A stretch of 64,000 nt of DNA from positions 9,341,647-9,405,646 of the forward strand of contig CM025851.1 in the NCBI GenBank assembly GCA_003952965.2, read 5' to 3'. Under the pieces are notes generated by a model. The model ran no database searches. It had not been told where the DNA came from and saw nothing but the letters and a program-made list of their open reading frames with translations. The position numbers and the translations under genes were made by a program. The DNA is from Morella rubra. Taxonomy: Eukaryota > Streptophyta > Magnoliopsida > Fagales > Myricaceae. This document shows, in pieces, positions 15,029 through 28,300 of this stretch. Position 1 is the first letter of the stretch, and the number at the start of each line of letters is the position of its first letter.

Positions 15029-15995
15029 GATAACGTCACTTCCAATTAAAAAGAGACACAGTATTTTATAGACTCAGCTATTTTTCGACCTTCCTCACCA
15101 CATCACTCACAACTAATGCAATTTACTAAAATATCTACCATTCTACATCAATTAAAATTATCAAAACCAATCAGACACGATTGCGACCCGAGATACCTCT
15201 GTCCCCAACTTTTCCCGCTAATCCATCCAAAACCCCAAAGCAAAATAATCTCAGAAAAAAGAATTGTTGAAATTTGTAAGATATATTCTTTGGATTAATT
15301 TGAGATAAATAAAATTACTTCTTGAAATGAACGAAAATTGGTATGTTAATCGTCCTGCGAAATTGCCTAGAAAAAAGCTCACACTCAAGAGATGGGTAGC
15401 TCTTCCAAGCTTTGAGAATTGGCCGGCTCTTGGGGAGTGAATGAGGCACAGATAGCACAAGTCTAGGGAAAATAAAGATGAAGGCTGATGCGCATGCAGC
15501 CACAGCGCCTCTTAAAATGAAAAGCGGGGTTACACCTCAAGAGGCAAAAGCGTCGGGGGCCAAGAACAATGTAGTGAAGTACTATCCGGGCTCTACTGCA
15601 CAGTACTGACAGCTCACTTTCCACTTCCTCCCTATCTTTGGAGTCTGTGAAAAGGGTTTCCTTTCACCCTCCTTCTCCAGCCAGACATTGACGCAACCAC
15701 ACTCCCTCCCAAATCCTTATCTTTCTCGTTTGCTTGGCTGCCATTGCGATACTTGCCGTTGGATCTTGAACGAACTAGAACTAGGGTTCTTGATGGATTT
15801 GGGGAAAAGGTTGAGGAAGGAGGGCTCTTGGGTCGAAACCGTGGGTCTGGTGATTGATTGTGGTAATTTTAATTGATGTAGAATGGTGGGCATTTTACTA
15901 AATTGCAGTGGCTGTGAGTGACGTGGTGAGAAAGGTCGAAAAATTGCTGAGTCTATAAAATACTGTGTCTCTTTTTAATTGGAAGTGACGTTATC
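15029..15995. mobile_element. ~970 bp element with ~150 bp terminal inverted repeats (MULE-like)
   Basis: The left arm (15029 to about 15175) starts gataacgtcacttccaatta. Its reverse complement forms the right arm (about 15850-15995), and the outer ~50 bp are virtually identical. Long TIRs and a captured-looking, GC-richer interior fit a non-autonomous Mutator-like element. The interior has a 43-codon open frame at 15478-15609 of unknown origin. A 9-bp target duplication was not found at these boundaries. The element abuts viral leader DNA on the left and the CCCH-gene fragment on the right. Confidence 0.65.
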
Positions 15996-16268
15996 ATCAC
16001 TGGACGAGGAGCGCTTAAAAAGAGGATGGACATAGATGTTTTCTTTATCCATTGCTTCTTTGGAACCTCCCTGGACAGCTGGTGGAGAGAGCTTGGAGGA
16101 AACTCTAGCCACCCAAGTCAGGATGGACATAGGTGTGCTTAATTGCAATGAACATACTTGTGTGTATTGTAGGCAGAGACAGTGAGAAGCAGGAAGCGTT
16201 GAAAGCGTGCGGTGCTTTGCGCTGGATTGGGTCCCCTCTGTAACGTTCTCTCCCTCCCCACAATCATG

Positions 16269-17028
16269 AGAGCATGACACCAATCTCCATAGCGAAGTCA
16301 TCCCCATCTTCATCATCCAGGTACTCCTCCTCAAGGTCTGCATTCTCAGCTCCCTCAACATTTTATTCTCCCTCATCAACTTCCTCATATTCATAGTCTC
16401 CATCCCTCTGATCATCAGCTTCAAGTTCATGATCCGCCATAGTTTCATCAAAGTCATTAAGATTAGGTGCTTGTGAGGAGGGACCAGCAGCTTCAGCTTT
16501 TTTTTATCACTGTTCCAACGGCAACAGCTGCCGTGTACTTGGACTCTTCCTTGTTGGAAAGCAAATGGCTGTCGGCTTCTTCTTCGATAATTTGTGCATC
16601 TGCGACAGCTGAACTGCCAGACCCAGCTAGCAAGCTTTCATTGATCTCTCTCTGATTATCTTCTTCTTTGTTGATAAATAATTTGCCACTCCCATAAGCT
16701 GCTCCTTTAGCATCTCTTTTCTTCTTGAGAATCTCACTAAGAGGCTTTGGCCTTTCAAAAGAAAGATGACCTTCACATTGTTGATGATCCTCTACGTTCT
16801 TTCGCTTACCAAGGGATTGCTGCCCCCTACTGTCTACATTCTTCACAACTTTCAGCTCTGCAAGACTTTTCGGACGAGTGAAATCAACATTATCATCCAT
16901 TATCTCTCTCTTTGTATATGGACCCCTAAAATTTCTCCCCTCATGTTGGTGATCTTCTTGCACCCTTCCTTTTATTCTGTCTCTGAGCATTCCCTGGGAA
17001 AGATCTGTGGCCCAACCTTCCCAGATTA
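16269..17028 (-). pseudogene. C-terminal fragment of a CCCH zinc-finger protein gene, intron-free
   Basis: Minus-strand open frame 16990-16493 encodes LRDRIKGR, then two related motifs RPKSLAELKVV and RPKPLSEILKKKR, and further basic/acidic sequence. After a frameshift near 16493 a second segment reads to TGA at about 16269. It contains DFDETMADHELEADD, an aspartate/glutamate-rich stretch with one nonsense codon (about 16362) and the tail DDEDGDDFAMEIGVM. This pattern resembles the C-terminus of plant nuclear CCCH proteins of the AtC3H17/C3H32 type; that match is from memory. No zinc fingers are present. Lack of introns suggests a retro-copied fragment. The stretch 15996-16268 is probably 3' untranslated sequence. 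At 17028 it joins viral reverse transcriptase exactly at the YIDD region. Confidence 0.5.
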
Positions 17029-17925
17029 TATTGATGATGTCTAAATTTTCTCAAAATCAATAAAACAACATCAGTATCATTTACATAAATTTTAGAAAAT
17101 AATTGAACAAAATGGTCTTGTTGTTTTGCTCCTAAAATAAAATTATTTCAAACACAAATACGATTTTTAGGTCATAATATTTATCACGGCACTACTACCC
17201 CCATATCATGTGCTATTGAATTTGCTGATAAATTTCCTGACAAAATACTTGATAAAGAACAGCTTCAACGCTTCCTTGGTAGCTTAAACTATATTTGTGA
17301 ATTTTATAAAGATTTAAGAATAATATGCAAACCTTTATTTAACCGTTTAAAGAAAAAACATTTACCTTGGATTGATCAACATACTACAATAGTACAACAA
17401 ATAAAAAAGCATGTTAAACATTTACCATGCTTAGGCGTTGCATCTCCACATGCAAATAAGAAAATAGAAACTCAATCTTGGTTATGGTGGCATACTCAAG
17501 CAACGCATGTATGACTCTACTAAAGAGCAAATATAAGATATCATTCTCATGGAATACCCAACAAAAATACATACGGCAAGAGCAATTGTTCTTTGTATTT
17601 CAAAATTTCAAGATAATTTATTAAATCAAAAAATTTTAATTCGTGTCGATTGTCAATCTGCTAAAGATATCTTAATGAAAGATGTCAAAAATCTTGCTTC
17701 CAAACATCTTTTTGCCCGTTGGCAAGCAATCCTTTATGTTTTTATTTTGATATTGAATATATCAAAGGTTCTAATAATTTAATTCCTGATTTTTTAACCC
17801 GTGAATTTTTACAGGGAAAATGAGTTCTTCCTCCTCTTCTAATAAAAATAAAAATTTGACTTTTTCTCCATCCGATAATACTTTTCCTCCATTGCCTCCT
17901 ATTCCTTTTCGTGGAGCTGCTCCTA
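17029..17925 (+). mobile_element. Endogenous pararetrovirus copy 2, RT to start of ORF2
   Basis: Begins at the ttgatgatgt of the catalytic YIDD, runs through the reverse-transcriptase connection and RNase H (CQSAKDILMKDVKNLASKHL), and ends soon after the ORF2 start. The RNase H stop and ORF2 start overlap as ATGA at 17820-17823. Several stops break it. Base by base it resembles copy 3 more than copy 1. ORF2 homology ends abruptly after the codons for APR (about 17925), where unrelated DNA begins. Confidence 0.75.
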
Positions 17926-18130
17926 GACTAATTTGGGAGAAGGGAAGAAGATCTACACACCTTAGAGTAGACCGAAGCAGTAAATTTATTGGGCTAACTT
18001 ACACACCAATTCTAAAATAGTGCACCCTCTCCAAAAGGCCTCTGTGGCAAAATCCACAACTCAATTTAATCCTTCCTCCATGCCGTAGCCTCTCAAAAAA
18101 TAAAAAATTTCCTAATGTACATATTTGGTA
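17926..18130. other. Junction DNA between viral copies 2 and 3
   Basis: About 200 bp of unrecognised sequence (gaagatctacacacc, caattctaaaatagtgcacc) separates the end of copy 2 ORF2 from the protease-region start of copy 3. The exact right boundary is blurred because copy 3 begins in a diverged region. Confidence 0.5.
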
Positions 18131-18479
18131 ATAATTAGCTTTTGGTTTCTAAAGTAATATCTAACTTCTAAAGTGGAAATCCTTTTCTATCTCTACTTTA
18201 TCCTTTTATTGTTACTGACGAAGGAATAACTTCAAAAGTCTTAGGTCATGAAGTTACTTTTAAATTTTACTATCCTCCTTTTACTCGAGATATTCAAGCT
18301 TTAAAAAAATATTTCTATAACTAAAGAGATTAATATTTTAAATCAAACTAAAATACATCGTAAAAGAAAATATTTACAATTTTTACAACAGGAAATTATA
18401 TATCATCAAATAGAAGACCAGCTTAAGACTAGTAAACTACAACAAGAAATACAGCAATATCAGCAAACATAGAAAAAAC

Positions 18480-19843
18480 CATTTGTTCTTCTGTCCCTAA
18501 TGCTTTCTGGAATAGAAAACAGCATATCATTACGCTTCCTTATGAACCAGATTTTCTGAAAGAAATATACCTACAAAAGCTAGACCAATACAAATGAATC
18601 AAGAATATTTAGAAATTTGTAAAAAAGAAATTCAATCTTTATTAGAAAAAGGTTTAATACGACCATCTAAATCTCCATGGTCATGTGCTGCTTTTTATGT
18701 AATGAATAATGCTGAAAAGAATGGTGTTCCTTCGACTTGTTATTAATTACAAACCTTTAAATAAGCTTTAAGATGGATAAGATACCCTCTTCCAAATAAA
18801 AAAGATTTACTTAATAGATTACATGATGCTTGCATATTTTCTAAATTTGATATGAAATATGGATATTATCAAATACAAGTCGCTAAACAAGATAGAAATA
18901 AAACCGCTTTTACTGTTCCTTTTGGTTATTTTGAATGGAATGTCATGCCTTTGGTTTAAAAAATGCCCCTTCTGAATTTCAAAATATTATGAATGATATT
19001 TGCTCCCTATAATTCTTTTGCTTTAGTCTATATTGATGATGTCTTAATTTTTCTAAATCAATAAAACAACATTGGTATCATTTGCATAAATTTCAGAAAA
19101 TCATTGAACAAAATGGTCTTGTTGTTTCTGCCCCTAAAATAAAATTATTTCAAATGCAAATAAGATTTTTAGGTCATAACATTTATAAAGGTACCATTAC
19201 CCCAATATCACGTGCTATTGAATTTGCTGACAAATTTCCAGATAAAATACTTGATAAACAACAACTTCAACGTTTTTTGGTAATTTAAATTATATTGGTG
19301 AGTTTTATAAAGATTAAGAAAAATATGCAAACCTTTATTTAACCGATTAAAGAAAAACCCTTTACCTTAGACTGATCAACATACTCAATAGTACAACAAA
19401 TCAAAAAGCATGTTAAACATTTACCATGCTTAGGCATTGCATCCCCTCATGCATTCAAAATAGTAGAAACCGATGCATCAAATCTTGGTTATGTGGCATA
19501 TTAAAGCAACGCATGCATGACTCTGCTAAAGAGCAAATAGTAAGATATCATTCTCATGCATGGAATACACTCAACAAAAATACAGTACTGTTAAGCAAGA
19601 AGTACTAGCAATTGTTCTTTGTATTTCAAAATTTCAAGATGATTTATTGAATAAAAAATTTCTTATTCGTGTTGATTGTCAATCTGCTAAAGATATTTTA
19701 AAAATGTCAAAAATCTTGCTTCAAACATCTTTTTGCCCAATGCAAGCAATCCTTTCTGTTTTTGATTTCATATTGAATATATTAAAGGTTCTAATAATTC
19801 CATACTTGATTTTTTAACTCGTGAATTTCTACAGGGAAAATGA
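18480..19843 (+). pseudogene. Viral reverse transcriptase and RNase H, copy 3
   Basis: Contains degraded equivalents of the copy 1 motifs: FSKFDMKYGYYQIQV at about 18838, the YIDDV codons at about 19030, GLVVSAPKIKLFQ at about 19110, ETDAS at about 19470, and VDCQSAKDIL before the end. Most breaks are single-base deletions, for example in the run before MPFGLKN and in FNPYNSF. The frame ends in TGA at 19841-19843, overlapping the ORF2 ATG. Confidence 0.7.
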
Positions 19844-21157
19844 GTTCTTCATCATCTTCAAATAAAAATAAAAATTCTACTTCTTCTCCCTCAGATAATA
19901 CTTTTCCTCCATTACCTCCTATTCCTTTTCATGGAACTGCTCCTAGACCTCGTTCAGATCAATTCCAATTAATAATCAATTTAATGTTTTAAGGCCAAAT
20001 ACCACCAATATCAGGACCACGTGTCCCTCCTCCTCTTCCAAATATGAATTCTACTTTCAGTCAAAAGCTTCAATCATCTCCTACTGCATCATCTGCTACT
20101 CCTTTACCCAATACTCCATTAATACCAAAACCTATATTAGACATGAGTGCTTGTAGAAGACCCATATCATACAATTCGTGATCCATACCAAACAGCCTCC
20201 CAAATATTACCACCAGGGTGGAATTATGTTCCACCTAATCCCGTGTTTACATAAGAATTTTATCAGCATATTTTGCAGGATACAAAATCCGTTGAATTTG
20301 AAAAAATCCAGTGCAAATATGATCCTTCTAATATTGGATTTTCTAAATTCACTATTCGAAGGATAATTTCTTCAAAAGAATGGGGTCAGCCATGGACTCT
20401 TAGAGCCCTTGTCTGAACCCTTTTGACAATTAAAAAATATCACTTATTATGACTATATTGATGCATGGACTTTTGCTCTTATTTTTTGAAAATAAAACCC
20501 ATCGTCATACATGGTTTATACGTTTTAAAGGTTTTCAATGCCCTGAACCTATGCCCCATTGGTTCATCCAGTGGTGGGATCGATTCGGTGCGGATGAAAA
20601 ATTATTTCCTCCAGGATTAAAGAAAGCCTATGATCAATGGGCTCTTGATCCCCATGATACTCCAAGCCTTGACAAATACCCTGCCATGAAAAATCCTCTT
20701 TGCAAAAATATCCCCTTCTCCTTCGCTTTTTCATTCAATTCAACCTCCTTCCTTGGATACTATGTTGGAAGTTTGTTTTTACCCACGAAAATATTGCCAA
20801 AATCCTTTCAAAGAAATTTTTTGTGAAATGGTGGTCTGTTTTTACCTGTGACAATATCATTAACTCCATTACCCAAGCCAAACTCCAAATAGCCAAACAT
20901 CCCCAATTCCTTTCTCAAAAAAGTCAAATTCAAGCCAAACTCGCTGCGGCCAATCTCGAGATGATTATAAAAAAGAATTGTTAGAAGTTTTATCTCAATT
21001 ATCTGAAGAAGATACCGTAGAAGATACTGCTGCCTCCAGTTCATTCCAAGATATCAATTCTCAATATGAAGAAAATTCTCAAGATCCTTATGCTGGCTAT
21101 GAGTTGGAACTTTCCATTGAAGAAATAGAAGCCCTGCAACGTTCATTTGACAGATAA
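19840..21157 (+). pseudogene. Viral ORF2 (unknown function), copy 3
   Basis: ATG at 19840 overlaps the RNase H stop as ATGA. The region follows the same block order as copy 1 ORF2: a serine/proline-rich N-terminus, DPYHTIRDPYQTASQILP, WGQPWTL, a tryptophan-rich middle open at 20449-20826, and an acidic end at TAA 21155-21157. Frameshifts lie near 19990, 20245, 20410 and 20700. No domain is recognised. Confidence 0.65.
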
Positions 21158-21389
21158 TTAAATGACGTGAAGGATACAATTGTCATTTTGCAAATATCAG
21201 AATAAAGCTGCCGATAATTACTATTCAGTTACTGTTCAAGATAATGATTATTGTTCCGACAAATATCACTGTTGCTGTCTTTCCAAAAATACCCCTGGTA
21301 CTGTTTATTACTATTCATTTCTTCCAAAAATACCCCTACTGTTCAAAAATATTAGAGGACATCGCAAGTCTTTCTCCTGTCTTCTTTTC

Positions 21390-21398
21390 TATATAATA
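21390..21398 (+). promoter_or_regulatory. Putative viral TATA box, copy 3
   Basis: tatataata follows a CT-rich stretch after ORF2, matching the position of the copy 1 TATA. It lies on the + strand and points toward the helicase pseudogene ~900 bp downstream. No evidence of activity can be read from sequence. Confidence 0.4.
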
Positions 21399-21600
21399 CA
21401 ACCTCTTCTTTCATTCTCGGCAGAGTGAAAAATGAAGCCACTTTTCTCTACTTCCTAGTTTCCTCAAATCATCTCTGTTTCCTCTTTTCTCACTTCTTCA
21501 CTTACTAGACTCTCATTCCTAAATATCCAACTACCTTTCTTCATTCTCTGTTTACTCTTGCAATCCTTTGTCTAATATCAAGTTTCCAGTATTTTCAAGT

Positions 21601-22300
21601 TCATTTGTAATATATTTAATATTGTAAAACATATTATTTCAATATGAGTCAAGATAATTAAATATTATTTAACAATGGAATACAATGAATTATAATAATT
21701 TACAAATATTTATTAAATAATTGACAATATATTGAAAACATTATTCAAACGGAAAAAATAATATCATACATGAAAACATATATTAATTATATAATATATA
21801 TATATAATTATAATATATTTAATTTTCAATTTTAATTAGATTAACAATCAAATAATTATTTTACAATCAATTAACTGTAGACTATATAATTTTAAAAAAA
21901 AGTTTTAAATTTTAGCTCACGAAATAAAAAATAAAAGTAAAATATTTTATATAAAAATTTATAAAAATTTAACACATATTATTAATATAAAAAAATAATA
22001 AATATAACTAAAAATATTATTAATTAAATACAAATAATTAATTAATAAAATTTTGTTAACAAATGCGATATAAAAAAGTTGGAAACATTTTGCCCATGTA
22101 AAGAGCGAAGCATCAGAAGGCATATGCCTAGGGCTGGAAGGGCAAAATTGTATACAGATGTCGGAGCCTTGAATTGGAGCCGGATTCCAACAAGACCTGA
22201 GCCGTATCCTTCTGCCTGTCTATTCTTTTCGTTCTTGTCTGGGGACTAGAAGCTACCCGTCCATATTGGTTACTTAAACAACCGAGGAGGATTCGGCAGA
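21601..22300. other. Very AT-rich intergenic DNA upstream of the helicase pseudogene
   Basis: 21600-22080 is extremely AT-rich with no open frame. From about 22090 to 22300 the composition becomes ordinary and likely represents the old promoter and 5' leader of the helicase gene. No clear TATA box was chosen. Confidence 0.6.
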
Positions 22301-22301
22301 G

Positions 22302-25300
22302 ATGGCCAAGAAGAAACAGAAGAAAGGAGACCAAAACGCTAACATGGATGAAGCAACAACGTCTAACATTGCTGAAGCCACAGATATTCGCATATCCCAA
22401 CAACTGCAGAAGTTCCTTGAATCGAATGAAGAAGGTACTCGTAAATGCGTTGAATATAATGGCTTACTTTTTGTTATTTGTTTGGTTGCGGAACAAACGA
22501 ACATACTGTGCGCATCGTTGGTTGTGTGTTTTTGGTTCTGGGTTGAGTGTTTGTTTGATGGTTTCTGGGTTTGAATTTCTGGTAAATAAAATTTGAAAAG
22601 TAATTGTAAATGGTTCTGGGTTTAAGCATATTTAGTGGTGGTTGTGGGTTTCGATTGGCGATGATGGTGTTTTATGAGTTCATAAAGATATGTGACATGG
22701 GCGGTTTGGTACTATTGATTTGGTGGAGTTGTATTGGAAAGGCCCTTTTTTTTTTTTCAATGAGTGAAATGTAAAGCTCAAGAACTTTTTTCTCCTCTTC
22801 ATTTTGTTGTTTGCTATTTCATTGTTTAGAAAAATAACTTTTTTCTTTTTAGAGTAATTGACGTACTATTTTGCTTCATGTAACGTTTATATTCATTTCT
22901 TACAACATGGAGTGTTTTCGTCAAACAATGTCCTGTAGATTGAATTCATCTACTTGTTCCTTATGAAAGTTCTTCAATGTGATTTAGCTTTTGTTCCATT
23001 TCCGATATTTAGTTTATCCTCTGTAGTGCCAATTTCATGATGGAAGACTTGGAGCTTTGTGTTGCTAGTAGGATGTAAATATGGTTCTTTTTCTCATGTT
23101 AGTGTTCCTGCAATACCTAGTTCTTGCTTATGTCCACTGCAAGTGGCTTCCATATCTTGAATGTCTGTTTATTTATCCAAAGAGAAAAGGATAGTACCTG
23201 TTAAAGAAGATAAAGAATTTGCATTTCTATGTCAAGTATAGTTTCCTGTAGACTGTTTGATGTCACACATTGGAGGATGCAATACAGCTTAATGTCTCGT
23301 GAAATTTTTTTTCTTGGTTCTTCGATAAGTTACTGTTAATTTCACTAAGCCTTGCAAATTTATAGTCATAAGTGTTAAGTGAGGTCATGAAGCTGTGATG
23401 TATTTTATATATTTTCCTCTCCTCTTGTAACAACTCTCCACAAGGCTTATAATTGGCTGAATGTGAATTGGAGACTGTTCATTATTTCTTTGTCAACGAT
23501 TATAATGAAATAAGCTTCTCAGAGAAAAATAAAAGAAAAGACTGCTTCAGGGCATTTTAAATTAGAAATTCATTTCTGTTTCCATACCTGCCGTTCCTTC
23601 TTTTGCAAATATTAAAAGTATTGCCTGCTGAATCTTCTATAATAGTTTCGGACTGTTGATTTTGCATGCAGTTTATGTATTTGAAGAAAATCTGTCAAAA
23701 CCGTGAACGCGCAGTGGTGCATGTTTTAGGCAGAAAAATGGGTATGACATCCAGAGTTCAGGGTAAGTTCTCTTTGTTGTGTCTATACTTCGATTGACAG
23801 TAGTAAATGTGGCAGTTAGCTTGAGTTAATTATATTTCTGACGCAGTCCCTTAAATGAACCTGAGCTTCATGTAGGCGAGGGAGCCAACGCCGTGTTTCT
23901 ATCTACAAAACTAAAAAAAAGGTTGACACCACGAAGGATTTGGACAGTCTCCCTAATTTTACGTTTTCAGAAGAGGCAAAATGGGTTTTACAGGATCTGT
24001 TCACTCAATACCCACCTGACACTGGAGAGGTGGACAACAGAGTGGTCAGGAAGCAAGCTGAAAAGTTCAATAAAAGCAAGACAAAGGAAAGATGATATAT
24101 TCTGCAAGCCTTCAATGAGTAAAGCAGAAATTGCAAAGAAAGTGGAGTCACTATCTTCCAAAAAGGAGATGGTTGCACATTTGAAGAAGGTGTTTCCGAC
24201 TTGAAAACTCAGAATTTTTATGAATATTGTTGGTTAGAGACTCTCTGCTGTTCATAGTCATCATTTCTGTTGAAGAATATTCACACTGTAAAAGGTTTCT
24301 CTTCTTCTGTGCATGCAGGTCAGTGAAGAGAGGTCCAAGCTTCCAATTGCATCCTTCCGGGATGTCATTACATCGACAACTGAATCTCACCAGGTTATTT
24401 TAAAGTATTTACATTTGTCTTGGGCTCAGTTACCAGTGTACATATTGCATGATGCGTGACTTTTACTGCTGATATTTCGTATATAAGTCACATTTGTCTT
24501 ATTGTAGAGTATTTGGGTTAGGTGTTGATTACTATAAGTTGTGTTTCTTCCCACTTTATTGAGCTGTGGTGTTTGGATGAGCCTATTTCTGGCATATTTG
24601 AGTACTGGCTGACTGTTCATTGTTTCAAAGCAGGTGGTTCTCATATCTGGTGAGACGGGGTGTGGAAAGACCACACAGGTTACGAATTCTTTACCTTAGC
24701 TTATACTTATAATAACTTGTCCGAAACTTGGCATTTGAGTTAGCCTTTTTGGATCATTATGTGGTTTTGCAAATAAGTCAACACACCCCAAGTTCGGCAC
24801 TTTTGTAACCATGAATCATTGCAAAGTATTTGATTGTTATACTCTTGTACATACTTTTTTGTGATTGTTTAATAGAATAAGATTACAATCCAACAGCCAG
24901 CAAAACCTAAAGTGAGTGCAACTTTTAATGAGTTTGGAATATTGAAGTTGGTTTCCCGAAGAAGGTGATCTATGTGGTAACAATATTTTTAGGATGCATA
25001 AGTAGTGTCTATGGGGGTGATCAAAGAAGACTATCTATCTACCAATTATGCAACACTACAATCGGTATGCTGAAGCGGGCTTTTAATACTTGCAACTTTT
25101 ATATGGGAATGATTGGTTGTTTTTGAAATTTTGATGTAAAATTGATGGTTGGCTATTAAAGTTTTATGAAATAGGATTTTATGGGTTGGTTGGGGTTGAA
25201 AGAGGTCTGGTTCTGGTAAAGAATTAAAGAAGTAGAAGGTGAAGAAGAAAGAATTACGAAACTTTGGGATGCCTGATACTTTTAAACTGCTATGGACAAT

Positions 25301-28300
25301 TGTTTCTCACATTTGGTAAGTGGGTTGTACAAGAGCTGCATGAGTGCTAAATCTCATCTAAGTTGTGTATTAAGCGAAAATAGGCTTTTAAAAAAGTGAT
25401 TTTATAGAGCTTTGGTTGCAACTTAAATTGTTCAATCCAAATATGGCCATATATTTTCTGGTTATGAAAAATGTATTAGAGATGACCTCATAATACCATG
25501 TGACGCCAGGGTATCACAACATATTGTGGATCCTAATGAGAATGGGAACAATTCGAATTGGAAACTGTGATATCATGATAGATTGCTGTGGATATATGTT
25601 GAGTCCTTTATTGGGGGGATAGCTTGTGAAGGCACTGCATGGGTAATAGCTCCGTATTGATGAAATACCAAGTAAAACAGGTTGTATATGTGATTTCAGG
25701 ACACTCTCAAGTGTAGTTGCACAGATGTGATTAGAGTTTCTCTTGGTAGTGACAGGATCTCTTTAAGGTTTTCTACGAGTCTCACATAGAAGAGTTTAAT
25801 GCAGTCTCACCATCAAAAGACAGAAGAATTGCTGAAAATTTTATCAATCGAGTTCTCACAATCAGTACAAGACCACAGGACTTGCTTGTATAGGAACTGA
25901 GTCCTACCTTAATATGGAAACGGTAAAAGCTCCTTAGTTAGTAAAGGTAAAGACTTTAGATCACTTAATGCAATTTATTCACTGCTAGGATAACAAAACC
26001 TAAAAAAAATGAATAAAGTGCGCTAGACTCCTACAGAAACAAGATTAATTCAGACACCAAGAGAACCAATAAGATAGTTTTGGCAAACAAAACCGAATTG
26101 ATTGCTTGTTTATCTATGTAGACAGTCTTTAGGATACAAAGGTTTTAGGTTTAAGCAGGACCGAAAATATGTGGTTTAATTAAAATTAGGAAAATAATGT
26201 TTATACTTAAAGGGTTCAAAATAAAAGTGGTGTGGTTTCTACATATCATTGAAGGATGTTGAAGTTGAGGACATTGTAGAGTAAGATGGATGAAGAAGAA
26301 TGCATTTTGGACGTTATATGTTTATTAAAATAAGTGCATTTGGATTGCTGAGTGGTAAAAATATTTTTCTGATGCTGGCAAGAAAATATTTTGAGCGCTG
26401 TACATAGGGGACCCACACACACACGGGCAGGCTTGCTATTCTAGAATCTGCTATAATTTCTTGGTGTTATCTTTACTAATGGTGTTATTGAATATAATTC
26501 AGGTCCCTCAGTATCTTCTAGACCATAGCTGGGGTAAGGGTGTGCCTTGTAAAATTGTGTGCACTCAACCTCGGCGTATCTCAGCAACATCAGGTTTGCA
26601 CTCTTTGCTATTGTCTCAGAAGTTCTAATTCTTATTTCTAGTTTTTTAACAGGTTGTAATTTATGATTCGTTGCTTAAGATGAGCACAATTTTGAACCTC
26701 TGAGTAATTCTTGTACTTTTAGTTGCTGAGAGAATCTGTTATGAAAGAGGAGGGAATGTTGGAGATGATATTGGATACAAGGTAAAGTTCACGATTTGTC
26801 TTCATGTTCTAGGATGTTCTCTATGTTACCTACCCTCAACAGATACAACCATTGTTTGAATAAACATCTTTGCATAATTTCTATGGTGATGTTTTCTTTC
26901 TTTTTCTGAACAAAAATAAGAGAACTGATATTGGTAAGTAACCTTTTTTTCCCCTTACCACCAGTGTCAGGGAAGGGACCTGTTACTGTGAAAACTGAAG
27001 TGTATAGACTTAACTCTGAAATCCCCTAATTTGATCAAATTTTATGGTATGTAGAAAAAACCTGTGATATTTTAAACATTACTTGTAAAAGAATTATGTG
27101 GAATTTACTGCTGCTAGGAGCTTTTTCACGATAAGTGTTCTGTTTCTCTCTTTAGAAGAGATGTCATGATTTGGTATGTATCTTACATAAGCAGTAGTAA
27201 TGGTGTATTTGGAGTCTTTACACACAAAATTTGGACATAATTTGCTTATATGCTGGTGGGAAGCTCTAACTGAACCTTGGTTTGCATGACTAAGAAATGA
27301 AATTTTTACCTCTACTGCTAATTTGTTACACATTTTTGTAGAGCAATGACCAGCATTTCTAGTGTGAATTTTTCATCTCCTAGGGTTTTTTTTTTTGTTT
27401 TTTTATTTTTTTTATGTTTAGTGCTTACTGTTTACTAACTTGTATTTTTTAGATACGATTGGAAAGCAAGGGTGGGAATCATCAATTGTCTTCTGCACAA
27501 ATGGGATTCTGTTGAGGGTCTTAATTTCGAAAGGTGCTGGCGGGCCAAAGAGAGAAGCCGGAATGAAACCTGAAAAGCAACACTTTTCGGACATAACTCA
27601 TATTATTGTGGTAACTTGTTCCTGCTTAGCTAGTAGAATCTTTGAATTTCTTTACTGATACTAGGTTCGAATCATTTTCTGTTATTAGATATTATGTGTG
27701 ATGTGCTCAATTGCATTCAATAATGAAAAATTCTGATTCAAAATATATTTGAATTCATATAAGAAAAAGATGTGGGTAGGAGCAAGTGAAGTAAAAATGA
27801 ATTGTGCTGAAGGACCCCCAAATTCAGGGTTTCATTCACCAAGGAATAGTGGAATAGTTCTTCTGGATGAGTAGCATAATGTGAAACATGTTATACAATT
27901 AGGTGACGTGCAAATGTGCTATATGCTAAAGGGCCCCCAAGTATTTGCAAGGTGAAAGACAGAGGCCAAATATCTATTAAAGACACAGCAATGATCTGAA
28001 AACCAAAAGCTTCAGCCCATTTGACAAGTCTCCACATTCTTGAAATTCCACATGCTTATTTAGAGACTGTCTTATAATGGTGAAATTAACATCTAGACTG
28101 GTCTAATCATCGTTGGTATTGCAATCCATTCGCTTACATGTGTTGGTGGCAGTGCCATTTAGATGCCTTGAATTTGAAAAGGAAATTCAATGGGAAATAT
28201 CTACATGATGCTCTTTCTAATTTGGATGTGTCTGTTGTGAAAGTTTGGATGAAATACCAATATGAGGCTTTTGCTCATGTGGATGCATCTACCATGAAAG

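Larger units (their letters stand above)
18131..21600 (+). mobile_element. Endogenous pararetrovirus copy 3, protease to leader
   Basis: A 3' half copy in the same direction as copies 1 and 2: protease tail (18170-18320), reverse transcriptase (18480-19080), RNase H (19400-19842), ORF2 (19840-21157) and a promoter/leader with TATA at 21390. Movement and capsid regions are absent. Many single-base losses interrupt it. The right edge near 21600 is judged only from loss of leader-like composition before a very AT-rich stretch. Confidence 0.7.
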
